NCBI RefSeq assembly: GCF_025231525.1
Contig: NZ_CP103057.1
Location: forward strand, 1,877,001 to 1,941,000
Source of the DNA: Sphingomonas endolithica
Lineage (GTDB): Bacteria; Pseudomonadota; Alphaproteobacteria; Sphingomonadales; Sphingomonadaceae
Reading direction: 5' to 3'
DNA length: 64,000 nucleotides
In this document: piece after piece, positions 53,790 through 62,900 of the stretch
Layout: every line of letters begins with the position of its first letter
Numbering within the stretch: the stretch's first letter is position 1
Notes under the pieces: model-generated
Seen by the model: the letters and a program-made list of their open reading frames with translations, nothing else
The model's database searches: none
What the model was told of the DNA's origin: nothing
Program-made: the position numbers and the translations under genes

Positions 53790-54311
53790 ATGACCAAACT
53801 GACCGATCTCGACGCCATCCTTTTGTCCGGCGCCGCCAAGCGTGACACGGGCAGCCTGCTGCCGGTCCCCGAAAGTGTGAGCGGCGCCGGGACACGCCTG
53901 ACCAAGGCGATTACCGGGCTGATCAAGCACGGCCTGGCGGAAGAACGTGAGACCCGCGACAAGACGGCGGCACGCCGCACCGAAGCTGATGTGGCATACG
54001 GCGTGTTCATCACTGACGCCGGCAATGCCGCGATCGGCATCGGCGGCGACAATGGAAACGACGGCGAAGGTGAAGGTAACGTCGCTCCCTCCGCCCAGCC
54101 GGACGTGCCGCGGGTGACCAAGGCCAGTTCCGTGCTGGCGCTGCTCCAGCGCGAAGAAGGTGCAACGCTTGCCGACATGATCGCCGCCACGGGGTGGCTA
54201 CCGCACACTACCCGCGCAGCGCTGACCGGCCTGCGCAAGAAAGGGCACACACTCGAGAAGTCCAAACGCGGTGACCAGACCTGCTACCGCATCGCGGCGG
54301 TGGCTGCGTAA
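53790..54311 (+). CDS. DUF3489 protein with two winged-helix-like modules
   Basis: A 173-residue protein. The N-terminal part (MTKLTDLDAILLSGAAKRDT, LTKAITGLIKHGLAEE) and C-terminal part (KASSVLALLQREEGATLADM, IAATGWLPHTTRAALTGLRK) both look like helix-turn-helix modules, joined by a Gly- and Asp-rich linker. The C-terminal module is DUF3489. It ends TAATG, overlapping the DUF2924 start, so the genes are coupled. Probably a DNA-binding partner of the recombinase; exact role unknown. Confidence 0.88.
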   Translation: MTKLTDLDAILLSGAAKRDTGSLLPVPESVSGAGTRLTKAITGLIKHGLAEERETRDKTAARRTEADVAYGVFITDAGNAAIGIGGDNGNDGEGEGNVAPSAQPDVPRVTKASSVLALLQREEGATLADMIAATGWLPHTTRAALTGLRKKGHTLEKSKRGDQTCYRIAAVAA

Positions 54312-54724
54312 TGGCAGGTCTGGAGGACAAGATGCTTGCGCTGACGACGATGTCGTCGGCGCAACTGCGTGATGCGTGGCGCGCGATGAAGGTATCGCCA
54401 GTGCCGCTGATCAGCCCGAGCATGTTGCGGCTGGCGCTGGGGTACGAGCTGCAGGCGCAAGCGCTGGGTGGCCTCTCGCGTGTCAGTCAGCAGCGGCTCG
54501 CCCAGCTCGGGAGCGCAAAGACGGTTACCCAGGCAGCACGTCCCGGCACCCGGCTGATCCGTGAGTGGAACGGCACCGCGCACATCGTGACGATCGGCGA
54601 TGACGGAGCGATCCGCTGGAACGATCGCGAGTGGCGCTCGCTATCGGAGGTCGCCCGCGAGATCACCGGCACGCGCTGGTCGGGTCCAGCCTTCTTCGGC
54701 CTCAAGAAGAGGCTGGCGGCATGA
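54311..54724 (+). CDS. DUF2924 protein
   Basis: A 137-residue DUF2924 protein: an N-terminal helical part (LRLALGYELQAQALGGLSRV) and a C-terminal module PGTRLIREWNGTAHIVTIGD, WNDREWRSLSEVAREITGTR, WSGPAFFGL. The second module resembles, by pattern, the RAMA fold proposed to read modified bases (inference only). It overlaps both neighbours: TAATG with DUF3489 and ATGA with the recombinase. Family function is not established. Confidence 0.9.
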   Translation: MAGLEDKMLALTTMSSAQLRDAWRAMKVSPVPLISPSMLRLALGYELQAQALGGLSRVSQQRLAQLGSAKTVTQAARPGTRLIREWNGTAHIVTIGDDGAIRWNDREWRSLSEVAREITGTRWSGPAFFGLKKRLAA

Positions 54725-56385
54725 ACCGCGTGCGCTGTGCGATCTATACCCGCAAGTCGAGCGAGGAAGGTCTGGAGCAGGCGTTCAACTCGCTCGATGC
54801 GCAACGCGAGGCCTGTGCCGCCTATGTGCTGTCACAAGCCAGCGAAGGCTGGAGTGCGCTGCCGGAGGTCTATGATGATGGGGGTCTATCGGGCGGGTCG
54901 CTGGAGCGCCCTGCCCTGCAGCGGCTGCTGGCGGACATTGCCGCTGGCCGTGTCGACATAATCGTCGTCTATAAGGTCGATCGCCTGACCCGCTCGCTGC
55001 TCGACTTTGCCAAGCTCGTCGAGGTGTTCGACAAGGCAGGCGTATCGTTCGTCTCAATCACCCAGTCGTTCAACACCACCACCAGCATGGGACGCCTGAC
55101 GCTCAACATGCTGCTCTCGTTCGCACAGTTCGAGCGCGAGGTCACCGCCGAGCGCATCCGCGACAAGATCGCCGCCTCCAAGGCCAAGGGCATGTGGATG
55201 GGCGGCGTCCCGCCACTTGGCTACCGGCCTGACGGACGCACACTGGAGATCGTCGAGCCTCATGCCAACATCGTGCGCGACATCTACCGACGCTACCTGG
55301 ATCTCGGCAACGTCCGTCTGGTAGTTGACCAGCTCACTGCCGAGCGGATCCACACGCCTGTCCGACGCATGGCCAACGGTCGCGACTTTGGTGGCTGTGC
55401 GTTCAGCCGCGGGCAGATCTACGCCATCCTCAAGAACCCGATCTATGTGGGGGACATCCCGCACCGTGACCAGCGCCATAAGGGATTGCACAAGGCCATC
55501 ATCGGTCAGGATGTATGGGACGCGACACAGACTATGCTCGCCGGCCATGTGCCGGGTTTGCGACGGGCTGTGAACACGGCGAGCGGCAGCCTGCTTGCCG
55601 GGTTGATCGTCGACGATGCTGGCGAGAAGCTGATCGCGGCGCATGCCTGCAAGGGCAAGGTGCGCTATCGTTATTACGTCAGCCACTCAACGCACCACGG
55701 GGTCAGCAACAGCAAGGCGCTACGTATCCCGGCACGCGAGATCGAGACCGCAACCGTCGAAGCTCTGGCGGCCGCGTTCGATGATCCGATCGCGCTGTTG
55801 GCACGCGCGTCGATCCCGCTCGTATCGGCGGACGTTACACGCATCTTCAGCGCCGCAGGTATCGCTGCTGCGGCAATACGGTGCCGGGATCCTGAGATGC
55901 TGCGCGCGCTTGTCGCCAAGGTCATCGTGCATCCCACCATGCTGCAGATCGAGCTTGTGACCGCGGCAATGGCAGAACACCTGTCGGTTGCAACGAGCGC
56001 CGAAGCCGACGCGAACCTGCTGCTCACCTGCCCGACACGGCTGACGCGGACAGGCCACCGGCTCCGGATCGTGCAGAACGATGGTCGCGCGATCGCACCG
56101 GCGCCACCTGATGCCTCGATGGTCAAGCTTCTGGTCAAAGCGCAGCGCTGGTGGGCGCAGCTTCAACGCGGCGAGATCACCGTACAGGAACTGGCACAAG
56201 CCGACGGGGTCGTGAAATCCTACGTCACACGCGTCGTGCGGCTGGCGTTTCTGGCACCCTCGATCATCGACGATGTATTAGCTGGTCGGCAGCCCGCCAC
56301 GCTCGATGCCAAGCGGCTGGCGTTCACCGCTGATCTACCCACCTGCTGGACCGAGCAGCTGCGGCATTTCGCCATCGACCCATAG
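54721..56385 (+). CDS. Large serine recombinase
   Basis: A 554-residue site-specific recombinase. The resolvase domain has catalytic Ser13 in CAIYTRKSSEEG, VYKVDRLTRSLLDFAKL, FNTTTSMGRLTLNMLLSFAQ and FEREVTAERIRDKI; the Recombinase domain follows (PLGYRPDGRTLEIVEPHANI, GQIYAILKNPIYVGDI). In place of a zinc ribbon there is LIVDDAGEKLIAAHACKG with no CxxC pairs, as in this subfamily. The C-terminus includes an HTH-like end (TVQELAQADGVVKSYVTRVV). It is coupled to DUF2924 by ATGA. It presumably integrates or excises DNA; its att sites were not found. Confidence 0.93.
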   Translation: MNRVRCAIYTRKSSEEGLEQAFNSLDAQREACAAYVLSQASEGWSALPEVYDDGGLSGGSLERPALQRLLADIAAGRVDIIVVYKVDRLTRSLLDFAKLVEVFDKAGVSFVSITQSFNTTTSMGRLTLNMLLSFAQFEREVTAERIRDKIAASKAKGMWMGGVPPLGYRPDGRTLEIVEPHANIVRDIYRRYLDLGNVRLVVDQLTAERIHTPVRRMANGRDFGGCAFSRGQIYAILKNPIYVGDIPHRDQRHKGLHKAIIGQDVWDATQTMLAGHVPGLRRAVNTASGSLLAGLIVDDAGEKLIAAHACKGKVRYRYYVSHSTHHGVSNSKALRIPAREIETATVEALAAAFDDPIALLARASIPLVSADVTRIFSAAGIAAAAIRCRDPEMLRALVAKVIVHPTMLQIELVTAAMAEHLSVATSAEADANLLLTCPTRLTRTGHRLRIVQNDGRAIAPAPPDASMVKLLVKAQRWWAQLQRGEITVQELAQADGVVKSYVTRVVRLAFLAPSIIDDVLAGRQPATLDAKRLAFTADLPTCWTEQLRHFAIDP

Positions 56386-56634
56386 CCGCGTCCTGGATCG
56401 AAATAGCGCTGCTGCTTTTCGACGACCAACCAACCGCCGTTTCGGCCTATGAGACGAAGTTCAGGCCTCCCAATGCGCGTCACGAAACCTACGACTGGTT
56501 CATCTCGGCCGAACGACAGCTTTCCGACACCTGCTGACTCGGTGGTGCGGTGTTGTGTTTGCAGTCTGACGGCTTTCGGGTTCATAAAGCTCAAGCTCAA
56601 AGCAGACATTCACCTGCGAGGCGGGAGATCGACA

Positions 56635-57363
56635 ATGGGTGCAAGACGCGTCTGGTCAGTATTGATGTGTTTGGGTCTATTCGCCGCTTCTCCCGCCTCT
56701 CAAGCTCAGCGCGCCGACGATCCGGTCGAGAAAGGTGGGGCTGCCATAAGAGATCGGTTTGTCGCCGCAGTCCGGAAGTGCGGCATCGAGCCGAGCTTCA
56801 TCCCCGGCGTGATTGTGAAAACCGACCCAACTATGGTCTCGTATATGTTCGCGGACCGGTCGGTTCACCTTCCCCGATGGTCCGAGTTGCCGCCACCGTT
56901 GCAGGGTATGATGGGGGCGTGAGCGGCTCAGGGTACTATGGGACTGAGCCCACAAGCCATGTTTGAAGAGGTTTTCGACAACTTTCTCGTCGCACATGAA
57001 CTCGGACACTATCTGGAGCATATGTCCGGACGGATGCAGAAGCTTGATCGTACCGACAGCGAAACGGAAGCCAACCAGATTGCCTTGGCGTTCTGGTCGT
57101 TGGATCGGCGTGATGCCGATAAGCTACCCCGGCGGTTCGAAAATTTGACGCGCTTCCTCTACGCTCTCCCCAACCCGGTGCCTAATGGCAAAGAACCTCG
57201 TGCTTACCTGGAAAAGAATTACTCAGCTGTGGCCGCCAACGGCGCTGCTTACAGCTGGTACCAGGGAACGTTCTTGCGCACGGCGTGGGAAAAGCAAAAT
57301 AGCCGAACGTTCTGTCAGTGGGTGCATTTGAACCCGCCCCAATCGATGTCCCACATCAAATAG
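56635..57363 (+). pseudogene. Secreted HExxH metalloprotease-like gene with in-frame TGA
   Basis: One frame of about 242 codons with a single TGA at 56920-56922. It begins with a signal peptide (VWSVLMCLGLFAASPASQAQ), continues RFVAAVRKCGIEPSFIPGVI and WSELPPPLQGMMGA to the stop, then AMFEEVFDNFLVAHELGHYL with the zinc motif HELGH, and TDSETEANQIALAFWSLDRR (possible third ligand Glu). GGGAGA precedes the ATG at 56635. The stop removes the whole catalytic part, so the gene is probably dead, or the second half is made separately from 56938 without export. Confidence 0.65.
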
Positions 57364-57824
57364 CCGGGCACTGGCAGAGCTAATGCACCGCTGATTTCCT
57401 ATTTGGTTGGAGCAGCAAGTTTACCGTCTTCGCTATCATATTGTTTAGCGGCAGACCTGCTTATGTTCTCGCTGTCACTCCGAGCGGGATCGAGATTTAG
57501 GCCGGTCTCCGTCCAAACGGACCAGATTCTGGTAAGTCTGACGGTACCTCGGCGATCCCTTATTCACCTTCCTGGGAAAGCCGTTCCTTCAAGACGATCG
57601 GCGCAGCACTCGTCAATCGCCTGAGTTCGTGCTTTCGGGTAGAATTGCCAGTTCGGAACCAGTTCCATAACAAGCGGGGCCTACTGCGTTGGAAGCCAGC
57701 CATGGTTCATCTCGTCGGAACAGATGTCTTTCGAACAGCCCTTCCTCCCGGCGGACTAGCAACGCTTGTGGGACAGGAACATTTAGCTGTTAAGCATCCC
57801 CACGCCAATTGAACTTAGATCAAT
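57364..57824. other. Intergenic region, no gene seen
   Basis: About 460 bases between convergent protease genes. No frame with family features. Confidence 0.4.
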
Positions 57825-59096
57825 TCACGAGGTGAGTATTCTCGGCTTTACCATCTCCGCGTTCAAGATATGATCCTTCTTCCACTGCATGGCGCGGCGA
57901 ATGCGCGTCTCGCCCGAAGGGTGATCGAATAACAGAAATTCCTCAATTGGCCCCGGCTCCAGCTTACGATACTCCGAGAGGCGAATTGCAATCATCGCGA
58001 AAGCATCAGGCTGGCGTGCCGTGTCGAGACCAAACGCGTCGGCCTCGGCCTCGGCCGTGCGTACTATGCTACTTTGCAGTGGCGTAGCGAGTGTAATTAC
58101 GAGGGTTGCGATCAATAGCAGCGCCGGAGTCGCCGCGACGTCGGAGACACCGGCTACACGCCAGCGCGGGTTTCGCGCGATAAGGAATGGCGTGGCTTTC
58201 GCCACGACAAAAAACATAGCGAGGAACAGCACTGCGAAGAAGGCCGAATTGCGCCAGACATGCCCCAGCACATAATGCCCCATCTCGTGGCCCATAACCG
58301 CTGCAACCTCGTCCGGGCTGGTGCGAGTGAGGAGATTATCTGCCAACGTAATCTGTACGGTCGGACCAAGCCCAGAAACGTTGGCCGAAATGCGTTTTGT
58401 CTGCCGTGAAAGGTCAGCGACGTAGATATGCTTTGCGGGGATGTTATGGGTCCGCGCCATCGCGACGATCCGTTCCCGCAGCGGTCCCTCCGGTAGTTCG
58501 CTCATTTTGAAAAACAACGGCGCAATCAGCACAGGCAAAGCTGCCGTTGTGATCATCAGGAACACCCACGCCAATCCCGCACCCCAGATCCACCAGAAGC
58601 GAGGCGCCCGTCGAATTACGGCGAAGATCGCAGCGAGCACCAGCGGCGTGACCACCAACGCAATAGCCAGTGCTTTGGCCTGATCGATGATCCAGAGGCC
58701 GAACGCTTGGCTCATGAGATCGTACTGCGCTTCGCGAATGAACCCTGTGTAAATCGTCCACGGAAGCATCAGCGCCGTAGAAGTTAACGTGAATCCCAGG
58801 GCATACAGCATTGTCGCAAGCGCCTTGCGCTTAGTTCTGGCTTCAGCCCACCTGCGCATCCATGCTGACAAACCGCTCGCCAGCATTGCCCAATAGATGA
58901 GTACACCGACGACCGCGCTCCACAAGATTAGCCAGTTTTGTCCTTCGAAGTAGTTGTCCGACTTTACCCTAGCTGGTCCGTGTAGCAGCCCAAGATAGGC
59001 GCGCGTCGCCTGCTCGACGTCGAAACTTTGCGCCATTGCGGCGGCAGGCATTAAAGCTGCGCCAAGCGTCAGCCAAGCTGCTATACCTCTGCGCAT
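57825..59096 (-). CDS. M48 family metalloprotease (CAAX prenyl protease/Ste24-like)
   Basis: A 423-residue membrane zinc protease. A signal-like N-terminus (AAWLTLGAALMPAAAMAQ) is followed by several membrane helices (WLILWSAVVGVLIYWAML, MLYALGFTLTSTALMLPWTI, LAIALVVTPLVLAAIFAVI). The catalytic motif HEMGH lies at residues 270-274 (AAVMGHEMGHYVLGHVW), and the third ligand is probably the Glu in AEAEADAFGLD. Upstream YVADLSRQTKRISANVSGLG is typical of Ste24/HtpX relatives. It probably acts in envelope protein quality control. It is followed by a TLSP-type C-terminus without a sorting signal. Confidence 0.92.
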   Translation of the reverse strand: MRRGIAAWLTLGAALMPAAAMAQSFDVEQATRAYLGLLHGPARVKSDNYFEGQNWLILWSAVVGVLIYWAMLASGLSAWMRRWAEARTKRKALATMLYALGFTLTSTALMLPWTIYTGFIREAQYDLMSQAFGLWIIDQAKALAIALVVTPLVLAAIFAVIRRAPRFWWIWGAGLAWVFLMITTAALPVLIAPLFFKMSELPEGPLRERIVAMARTHNIPAKHIYVADLSRQTKRISANVSGLGPTVQITLADNLLTRTSPDEVAAVMGHEMGHYVLGHVWRNSAFFAVLFLAMFFVVAKATPFLIARNPRWRVAGVSDVAATPALLLIATLVITLATPLQSSIVRTAEAEADAFGLDTARQPDAFAMIAIRLSEYRKLEPGPIEEFLLFDHPSGETRIRRAMQWKKDHILNAEMVKPRILTS

Positions 59097-59759
59097 CGCC
59101 CCCCCCCAAGATCAACATCACGATACCTGCTGCGCCGATTATATCCTGTAAACTGCCACCTGAAAAGGCTACCCATTTTCATAGACCTAGCAACGGTCGC
59201 TCTGCAGGAAGCTTGGCAATTCTGATTAGGCTGAAATAGGCATCGAAGACGAATGACTGCTTTCAGCGTAGGATGGGCTCCGACGCTGCCTGCGCTTTCT
59301 TCGATGAGATAAGGAAGGTCATGACGCGCGAAGTACACGCTGAACGACGCATTCGCGGCGTGTGATTGTGCGTTCGCTAGAGCCTAGTTCCCATCGTTGC
59401 GTTGGCACAACGCGTACATCCCGCCGCCTCCGCTGCTACCATACGTGCCAGCGCCTACTAAGATGTTCGATTTCAATCCATCTTTCCTCCTGCCACTGAC
59501 ATCGACGTGCCGACAAGCGAGCATGACCCAGATCCCGCGCTCGGGACTAATTCCCGTTTCCCCAATTCCGTTGCCCCTTCTTGTCGAAGTTAAACCAACC
59601 CGACGGCGTCGGCCAATTCGGCGAAGCCAGTGCTGCCTCAAGGCGTACGGTACCATGTGCCGAGCCGCGTCAGACCATTTTACGCCACGTCCTGATCCAG
59701 CTTCACAATTAGGTCCGCGCGCGCTATGATTATGATGAATTTTTTCGCCGGGGGGCATA
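59097..59759. other. Intergenic region, no supported gene
   Basis: About 660 bases. A reverse frame (59384-59914) ends in a natural-looking segment (SNILVGAGTYGSSGGGGMYA) that might be a decayed small exported protein, but I cannot confirm it. Confidence 0.35.
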
Positions 59760-60707
59760 ATGAATAGGCATTTGTTTCGGGCAGCGGCATTCGCCGTCGT
59801 CCTTTCTTGTTCTTTGGCGCCGGCTGAAGCGCAGTTCGGTGGATTGAAGTTGGGAGACCTGGCGAAGCGCGCCGGAATATCCTTGCCCAACCTGCGCAAA
59901 GAACCGATTTCCACCAGCCTACCTGATGCACGTTGGGGTGACCCGAGCCAAGATCGCTTCGTCCCGCCCCTGCCGCGGCGCGAACTGACGCAGCTGCAGC
60001 GAACGGCGAATGGCGGGTTCGTCCTTCAGGCTGGCTACTACCGCTTTAACGACCAAAGCTATTGTTTGCACGCCGGCACCCATGGTCCAGGAGGTGGCGA
60101 CGGTTACCTCTACGCCCCCCCGATTGGTGGAGCAAAAGACGCCGTGATCACTATCGTCCGGAACTCGGTACAGCATCCGGAGATCGACCAGCATGCCATC
60201 CAAGCGCTGCTCTGGGCGATCCTGTCGCGCGCCAAGATCGAAGATTTGTCGAACGAGCAGCAGATGGCGGCATCGCAGCTGCTGACGCCGCGCCAGCTCG
60301 CCGGTCTGAATCGAAATGTGCTTGACGTTCTGTCGAGCGGCCCAATCTCACAAAACCTCCCCCGCGAGGTCCGGTCAGTCATGCAGGCTGAGGCGGACCT
60401 GCGCCGCATGCTTACAACGCCAGGAACCAGCTTCGCCGAGCTGGAACGGGTAGCGGTCCTTGCTGGCATGGCACCGGCTGGACCGGGCAGCATCCGGGTA
60501 CCGAACGGGCGGTGGAGCCTTCATCCCGACGGTTACTGGATCCGTTACCTCCCCAACAGCTACTCGAACACGGTTGTTGAGATTTGGGCGCCCGTAGGAT
60601 CGCCCGGCATCGGAAAGGAGTATGACCCGGCAACCCACATCGCCGTACCTGGTAACACCTCGCGTCAACGGCTGATCCAGTCAGGACGCTCTTACGCCAT
60701 GAACTGA
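59760..60707 (+). CDS. Uncharacterised secreted protein, 315 residues
   Basis: Signal peptide (AAAFAVVLSCSLAPAEAQ), then FVLQAGYYRFNDQSYCLHAG, THGPGGGDGYLYAPPIGGAK, QHPEIDQHAIQALLWAILSR, MAASQLLTPRQLAGLNRNVL, AELERVAVLAGMAPAGPGSI and WSLHPDGYWIRYLPNSYSNT. I recall similar blocks in proteins of unrelated bacteria annotated only as hypothetical. No catalytic motif is evident, though the single mature cysteine and GGGDGYLY loop are distinctive. It is probably periplasmic or secreted. Confidence 0.75.
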   Translation: MNRHLFRAAAFAVVLSCSLAPAEAQFGGLKLGDLAKRAGISLPNLRKEPISTSLPDARWGDPSQDRFVPPLPRRELTQLQRTANGGFVLQAGYYRFNDQSYCLHAGTHGPGGGDGYLYAPPIGGAKDAVITIVRNSVQHPEIDQHAIQALLWAILSRAKIEDLSNEQQMAASQLLTPRQLAGLNRNVLDVLSSGPISQNLPREVRSVMQAEADLRRMLTTPGTSFAELERVAVLAGMAPAGPGSIRVPNGRWSLHPDGYWIRYLPNSYSNTVVEIWAPVGSPGIGKEYDPATHIAVPGNTSRQRLIQSGRSYAMN

Positions 60708-60986
60708 TTGGATACTCAAACACGATGATGGCGGTAAGACCGTTGCCATCAACCTAGCGACAACGGTGACCGCGTCGACCCATTATACGACACTCAGCCC
60801 CCCCCTGCCCGCACCTCAAAACTCGACGTTCGTTCACCTATCAATTTTGCTATAGTTGGAGGAAGGCGAACGGCAGCTTTCGAGCAATGATCGGGAATAG
60901 CGAATTTAATTGTAGCGCAGGCAAGCGGCTAGCGTCGTTTAATAGTCTCCCTCATACTATAATCGATCGCAGCGAGGAGATTGAAG

Positions 60987-61370
60987 ATGATCAAGAGAAC
61001 GATCCAGCATCGCGCCGGTCTCCTAATGAGCACAATAGTGGCCTTCATCTTGATTGCAGATGGGCTGATCGGGTTGTTGCAGCCGAATGTATTCGCGTCT
61101 GACATGGCATCAGATGGCTGGGGTTCGGAGACACTACTTCCCGTTGCCATGCTCGCCCTCATCAGTGGTGTGCTCTACGCGGTTCCGCGCACAGCAGTGT
61201 TAGGCGCTATCCTCATCACAGGTTTTATCGGCGGCGCGCTGGCCGCGCATCTGCGCGTTACACAGGCGGTGATCGTGCCCGAAATCATCAACGTGGCGCT
61301 GGGCGTTGGCGCCTGGGGAGGACTGTGGTTGCGTGACCCCCGCCTGCGCGCGCTGCTTCCACTACGCTAA
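60987..61370 (+). CDS. Small membrane protein, DoxX-like
   Basis: A 127-residue protein with four predicted membrane helices: LLMSTIVAFILIADGLIGLL, LLPVAMLALISGVLYAVP, AVLGAILITGFIGGALAAHL and VIVPEIINVALGVGAWGGLW. The pattern and length match DoxX-like family proteins. AGGAG lies 8 bases upstream of ATG 60987. Function is unknown; DoxX relatives have been linked to redox or small-molecule handling. Confidence 0.75.
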   Translation: MIKRTIQHRAGLLMSTIVAFILIADGLIGLLQPNVFASDMASDGWGSETLLPVAMLALISGVLYAVPRTAVLGAILITGFIGGALAAHLRVTQAVIVPEIINVALGVGAWGGLWLRDPRLRALLPLR

Positions 61371-61655
61371 TCAAATCGTACTGAATGCAGCTGATCCAAT
61401 GTCCGGCGTTGGGAAGCTAACAAAGCGGTTTTTACGTCTGCTATTGGCGCGTCGCTGCGGATCAGCCCGTCAGTAGTAACGTCCGGTTTGTGTTGAGGGG
61501 GTGGACCCACACTCAAACATCCGCGGAAAGTTTTCGGCTGCCAACTCCAGATGCTTATTCATCATCGTCACTGCAGCTTTGTGGCAGCTGCAGTCGATCA
61601 TCTGAACGACACTGGAAGGGAGAATAACTGTAAGTCCATCCTGTCACGGCAAGAA
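61371..61655. other. Intergenic region, no gene seen
   Basis: About 285 bases between the convergent DoxX-like and PEP-CTERM genes; nothing recognised except the hairpin next to it. Confidence 0.35.
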
Positions 61656-61679
61656 ACCGCTGGCCGTTTGACCAGCGGC
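61656..61679 (-). terminator. Terminator of the PEP-CTERM gene
   Basis: On the reverse strand, CCGCTGG-N8-CCAGCGG followed by TTTCTT, about 25 bases after the stop. A good intrinsic-terminator candidate. Confidence 0.65.
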
Positions 61680-61704
61680 TCTCCGGTTGCCTGACCGTCG
61701 CGTC

Positions 61705-62412
61705 TTATGCGAGGTGGAGGCGGGTACTGACCTTGCGCTTGCGGCGCAGCGCAGTGCCGGCAAGCCCAAAGCCCACGATCATCATACCCCAGGTCGCCGG
61801 CTCCGGCACCGCCGCGATAGTCGCTGAAAAAGTAAGGTCTTGGGAGCCGTTTACCACTTGTGCAAACGTCAGCTCGTCCAGGTTGGCCCCTCGAGCGCTG
61901 CCAATAATCGCTCTGCCGAGGCTTGGGTTTGTATTCGAAACAGCGCACGTGCTGCTGGTGAATGGATTGCAGGAGGCGACGTTCGCCTGACCCGTGCCGA
62001 TCGAATAGTACGTGCTTAGAAACGCAACGTAGTTTTGCCCCCCCGTCAGCGTGACGCCGGTGGGATTGAAGTCCAGAACCCCCGACGTGCCTGCAACGGC
62101 TGCGCTGCGCCAAATTTCCGCACCTGGCGTAAACGTCGAAGCTAGTGGCCCGTTCAAAGCATAGACGATGGCTTGAACCGAGGTCAGCGTCGAGCCGTCG
62201 AGTAAACCAAACTGGAGGTTGGTCAGGCTACCTGTGTTTGGAGCGGCAAAGCTCTCGCCGATAAAGACCGTTTGGCAGGCGCCGCCCTGATATGGCCAGC
62301 CACAGAGAGGACCGACGTTGGAACCGCCGTTTGGGTTGCTGACCGTGCCTGCATGAGCCGAGCTGGCGCCGAAAGCTATTGCTGCAGCAGCTGCGAGAAA
62401 AACCATCTTCAT
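61705..62412 (-). CDS. PEP-CTERM sorting domain protein
   Basis: An exported protein of about 235 residues with a signal peptide (FLAAAAAIAFGASSAHA) and a PEP-CTERM tail: VPEPATWGMMIVGFGLAGTA followed by LRRKRK. Such tails direct sorting to the envelope, often with exopolysaccharide. The middle (TVFIGESFAAPNTGSLTNLQ, VYALNGPLASTFTPGAEIWR) is a beta-rich region without a named domain. The ATG at 62412 has AGGG at a proper distance; 62421 is the alternative. No sortase (EpsH/XrtA) gene is in the window. Confidence 0.88.
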   Translation of the reverse strand: MKMVFLAAAAAIAFGASSAHAGTVSNPNGGSNVGPLCGWPYQGGACQTVFIGESFAAPNTGSLTNLQFGLLDGSTLTSVQAIVYALNGPLASTFTPGAEIWRSAAVAGTSGVLDFNPTGVTLTGGQNYVAFLSTYYSIGTGQANVASCNPFTSSTCAVSNTNPSLGRAIIGSARGANLDELTFAQVVNGSQDLTFSATIAAVPEPATWGMMIVGFGLAGTALRRKRKVSTRLHLA

Positions 62413-62900
62413 CAAAGCCATCCCTGTTAAAACATTGTGACGAAGGTTCCTCTCGGAAACCATACGGCTTCCGAGCTCACCGGCAGTTGATGCGGTGGCG
62501 AGCACGGACGTCGACCCTGCCACCGTTGCATTCGGTGATGACGCTTTAATGAAAATTTAAGGAAAGTTTTTCTGCGACTACGAATGTAGGAAGATCTTTC
62601 CGGCGTCGCTGATTCAGCGGCAAGAAGGACGTTGCCGATATTAGCAAAGTGGGTTTTCGCGAGCTTATAGGTTTCAGGACACCACTGGCAACAGTCGCCG
62701 TTGCGCCTGTGACGGTTGCTCCACCTAGAAAGGGCCGTTCGGCACGCCTAGACTGGCTCCGGGAACCGGACGTTGGTATATGTGGCCAGTGCTCAATATG
62801 CCTCGCGGCACGGAATGGGCATTATCTTGGCTCCTACAATGAATTGCGCGAATAAGCCATCGGGCCGACGCGTTGTCCACGCGATCACAAGAAGCGCACG
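62413..62900. other. Intergenic region, no gene seen
   Basis: About 490 bases holding the PEP-CTERM gene's promoter. A forward frame at 62649-62855 has no recognisable family or Shine-Dalgarno. Confidence 0.35.

Noticed and set aside
49375..56922. Idea that the in-frame TGA codons are recoded (selenocysteine or alternative code)
   Set aside because: Neither position matches a known selenocysteine site, another defect is TAA, and TGA is used as the normal stop by many genes here.
59384..59914. 176-codon reverse frame
   Set aside because: Overlaps the start of the secreted-protein gene at 59760; only the last 50 codons look natural, insufficient for a call.
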